Assembly: GCF_025994315.1 (NCBI RefSeq)
Contig: NZ_BAQE01000020.1
DNA length: 64,000 nt
Reading direction: 5' to 3' (one strand)
Origin: Swaminathania salitolerans
Lineage (GTDB): Bacteria; Pseudomonadota; Alphaproteobacteria; Acetobacterales; Acetobacteraceae
Below the pieces are notes generated by a model, which made no database searches, was not told the origin of the DNA, and saw nothing but the letters and a program-made list of their open reading frames with translations. Within the stretch, counting starts at the first letter, position 1. Each line of letters begins with the position of its first letter. The position numbers and the translations under genes are program-made. Positions 61,832 to 64,000 of the stretch are shown here, piece after piece.

Positions 61832-62644
61832 TCAGGAGACTGGGGCCCGCCGGGCGGGAAAACAGCGCCGCAGCCGCTGGACGCGGCGGGTCAGGCGGGG
61901 ATGGCTCGAAAAGATTTCCAGAACGAAGCCCGCAATGCCCGGGACATGATCCTCCTGCGCGTAAAAGGCCGTGCTGTTCATCTGCGCATTGAGACGCCGC
62001 GCGCCACAGGCGAGCATCTGCAAGGCCGTGAGCGCCTTTTCCGGATCCGGAATGACGGAGGCTCCTACGGCGTCACAACTGAACTCCCGGGCGCGAGAAT
62101 ACGCCGGATAGAGAAACGGAACGAAGATGCCCGGAGCAGCGAGAAAGCGCTGGATCGTATTGAGATGGCCGAGCACATGATGGGCGATTTCATGGGCGAT
62201 GATGAAGCGAAGCTGGGCGTCGTCATCTGCCTCGACGATGCCGGATGTGAGAAAGACGTATCGCGTGCGGAAGAGACGCATCGCAAAGGCATTCGTGACG
62301 CCGTGCGAATTGTAGATGAAGGTTCTGGGAGCCACGGCAAGGCCGAGCGCGCGCGCGACATCCGTGATCTCGCCGTGAATCCGGGGAAATTGGGCGGGCG
62401 TCACCTCGACCATGTTGCCTATCGCGCGCGCGCGGAAGAGAGCCTCGCCAAAAAGAGTAAAAACGAGTCCCAAGACAAAGTAGAGCAATATCATCAGGAT
62501 TCTGGCCCCACCGTGGGGTGAGGAAAGCGCCTCTGCGATGGCAAACAGCAGTATGAAAATCCAGAAGAGACAGCCGAAAACCCTGATTATGCCGCCATAG
62601 AGACCCTCCTTGGGGTGACGCAGCTTCTTGATGATCGGAGACAT
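61832..62644 (-). CDS. M48 family membrane metallopeptidase
   Basis: A 270-residue membrane-bound zinc protease. Two membrane segments near 20-65 are followed by a catalytic domain with HEIAH at 151-155 and the third-ligand region REFSCDAVGA. The C-terminus reads HPRLTRRVQRLRR, normal for M48. It is shorter than HtpX and resembles the smaller alphaproteobacterial M48 proteins. The ATG at 62644 gives this start; longer reading is possible upstream. Confidence 0.87.
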   Translation of the reverse strand: MSPIIKKLRHPKEGLYGGIIRVFGCLFWIFILLFAIAEALSSPHGGARILMILLYFVLGLVFTLFGEALFRARAIGNMVEVTPAQFPRIHGEITDVARALGLAVAPRTFIYNSHGVTNAFAMRLFRTRYVFLTSGIVEADDDAQLRFIIAHEIAHHVLGHLNTIQRFLAAPGIFVPFLYPAYSRAREFSCDAVGASVIPDPEKALTALQMLACGARRLNAQMNSTAFYAQEDHVPGIAGFVLEIFSSHPRLTRRVQRLRRCFPARRAPVS

Positions 62645-62728
62645 GACGGTTTCCCTGATGAGTAGAAGAACGCAACAATCAATGCCACGCTCTTCCATAA
62701 AGGATAACCTTTTTACCGGAGACGTCCC

Positions 62729-63712
62729 TTATTTTATCATTCGACCGGGAGCCTGCTTCATCACCGCTCGCGAGGCGTCGGATCTTTCCTCATTGCCGAA
62801 ACCGAGATTTTCCAGATAGACTCGACTACCGGTTACGTCCTCAAGGCTACTCCCGGAGGATGCTGGATCTCGCTCCTGTTCTATAGTGACGGCACCATCA
62901 TAGCCTGTACGCAGCAGCGCATCGCGGATCGCCTCGTAGTCGAGCATGCCCCTCCCGATCGGACACATGACACCTTCGGCGCATGCATCGAAAAAGCGGA
63001 TATGTCGTTTCATCACGTTCCGGAAGACTGCCCCATCGATATCCTTGACATGAACGTAGTCGATCCGTTGCCCCCATTGCGCGATCATTCGGGCGGGGTC
63101 CATACCGGCATAGGCCGTATGACCGGTGTCGAAAGCGAGCCCTGCGACCTCCTGCGGAATTTCGGACAGGACGCGCTCGATCTCATCCTCGAATTCCACA
63201 TGCCCCCCCGCATGAGGATGAATGACCGGGCGTATGCCGTATTCTTCCCATGCGATACGGGCGAGTGTCCGTATCGTCTCGATCATCCCGACGTGATCGG
63301 CTATGTCGAGGCGCCGCGCGCGATCCGGATGACCGGCCGCATAATCGCGCGCCTCGTGCCCCCAATCGATGATCACGTAATAGAGCGGCATCGCCGTGCT
63401 CATTCGTGTCTCTCGGCGCAGACGAACGAGATCGGCGCAGGTGCGGCGCGTATGTCCGATCAAGGCATCGCGGTTCGAAATCGTGACCAGATCGTCGAAC
63501 ACCGTTCCGGCAACCGGAGAGAGATCGTGTTCCCGCATGAGATCTGCCAGTTCAGGGCTCTCCGCGGGGAGATACCCCGTAGGACCGAGCTCCATCCAGC
63601 GATATCCGGCCAGACCAGCCTCGGTCACAACCTGTCGCCAATCGGGAAGCCCCTCGCGGTCGGGATCGTCGACCCCCCAGCAGCATGGCGCGATCGAAAG
63701 CTGGAAAGGCAT
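62729..63712 (-). CDS. Sugar phosphate isomerase/epimerase-type TIM-barrel protein
   Basis: A 327-residue xylose-isomerase-like TIM-barrel protein (AP endonuclease 2 superfamily). It resembles inosose dehydratase and hydroxypyruvate isomerase relatives. Visible elements are the N-terminal LSIAPCCWGVDDPDREGLPD, WMELGPTGYLP, IHPHAGGHVEFEDEIE, GLAFDTGHTAYAG and YVHVKDID, which supply the metal-binding Glu, Asp and His residues. The ATG at 63712 fits the family; 17 more codons are open upstream. Substrate unknown; inositol metabolism is one possibility. Confidence 0.85.
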   Translation of the reverse strand: MPFQLSIAPCCWGVDDPDREGLPDWRQVVTEAGLAGYRWMELGPTGYLPAESPELADLMREHDLSPVAGTVFDDLVTISNRDALIGHTRRTCADLVRLRRETRMSTAMPLYYVIIDWGHEARDYAAGHPDRARRLDIADHVGMIETIRTLARIAWEEYGIRPVIHPHAGGHVEFEDEIERVLSEIPQEVAGLAFDTGHTAYAGMDPARMIAQWGQRIDYVHVKDIDGAVFRNVMKRHIRFFDACAEGVMCPIGRGMLDYEAIRDALLRTGYDGAVTIEQERDPASSGSSLEDVTGSRVYLENLGFGNEERSDASRAVMKQAPGRMIK

Positions 63713-63975
63713 GTTCCGGTTCACTCCCCAAGGCGCACGAAAGCGCAGAAACGCCGCAGGCAAAACTCGCGCTGCGGGACAATCTGGAGATGTAGGGAAA
63801 AGCTAGGAGCGGATCAGCGACAGGTTTGATCAAAAGCGATCAGTGCAACGTCGCTTCTGCCTTACCCTGCGCTGTTTGTGTCAGGGAGATAGTGAGGGAC
63901 GAAGCATAGAGAGGGGAGCGTGCGCGTGACGGGACGCGTCCGGTCTCTGATATCGTGTGCTGTATGTATGGGGAC

Positions 63976-64000
63976 TGGTTGCGGGGGCAGGATTTGAACC
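63976..64000 (-). tRNA. tRNA-fMet (initiator), 3' end only
   Basis: On the minus strand the visible end reads GGTTCAAATCCTGCCCCCGCAACCA. It matches the T arm, acceptor strand CCCCGCA, discriminator A and encoded CCA of the alphaproteobacterial initiator tRNA, whose first C opposes A72. The rest lies beyond the right edge. Confidence 0.8.

Noticed and set aside
1..64000. CRISPR arrays, insertion sequences, phage genes, rRNA
   Set aside because: No spaced direct repeats, transposase, integrase, capsid or rRNA sequence was visible anywhere in the window.

Overview
The window is GC-rich bacterial DNA, packed with genes on both strands and organised in short, often translationally coupled operons. 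The gene content points to an alphaproteobacterium of the acetic-acid-bacteria type (Acetobacteraceae; inferred). Evidence includes the purL-bolA-grxD order, a D-rich HemB, a BBP2-type porin, several TonB receptors and an initiator tRNA 3' end at the right edge. I see no mobile element, phage gene, CRISPR array or rRNA.

Positions 1-20.5 kb form a nitrogen-scavenging region. At the left edge is urtA (urea ABC transporter binding protein, cut by the window). It is divergent from a very large hybrid histidine kinase with a permease-like sensor domain and its LuxR-type response regulator. Next come an SDR dehydrogenase and an operon eutB-eutC-ethanolamine permease-porin, which deaminates ethanolamine with B12 but has no microcompartment genes. 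Then comes a purine island. A six-gene minus-strand operon (Rieske protein, GST-like protein, BMP-type binding protein, ATPase, two permeases) faces a three-gene plus-strand operon (oxygenase catalytic subunit, guanine-deaminase-like enzyme, 8-oxoguanine deaminase). The oxygenase appears to be split: the iron-sulfur domain and the mononuclear-iron domain are on separate, divergently transcribed genes. This is the most unusual system I found.

Positions 20.6-48.7 kb are mostly housekeeping: a Kef-type antiporter, an orphan TonB receptor, tRNA-Val(CAC), an unrecognised 628-aa protein beside an ELM1-family protein, a DEAD-box helicase, argE with a coupled aspartoacylase-like gene, glyA, an amino acid permease, hemB and yraN. 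Then come a His-rich secreted protein, grxD and bolA, and a purine biosynthesis block (purL, purQ, a Rap1a-like secreted protein, purS, purC, a sugar porter, purB). TerC, a lytic transglycosylase lipoprotein and pncC end the section.

Positions 48.8-64 kb are devoted to metal, cofactor and phospholipid acquisition. A heme-uptake locus (IsdG-type heme oxygenase, hmuV, hmuU, hmuT, and a divergent hemin receptor under a putative Fur box) is followed by a TonB receptor paired with a Tat-exported phosphocholine-type phospholipase C. A cobalamin riboswitch leads a siderophore-receptor-like TonB protein. An M48 protease, a sugar isomerase/epimerase-like TIM-barrel protein and the 3' end of an initiator tRNA close the window.

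Physiologically, the window describes a cell that collects nitrogen from urea, ethanolamine and purines, and collects heme, cobalamin-related compounds and phospholipid head groups through TonB receptors. The B12-dependent EutBC enzyme and the B12-riboswitch receptor give the two ends of the window a common theme.
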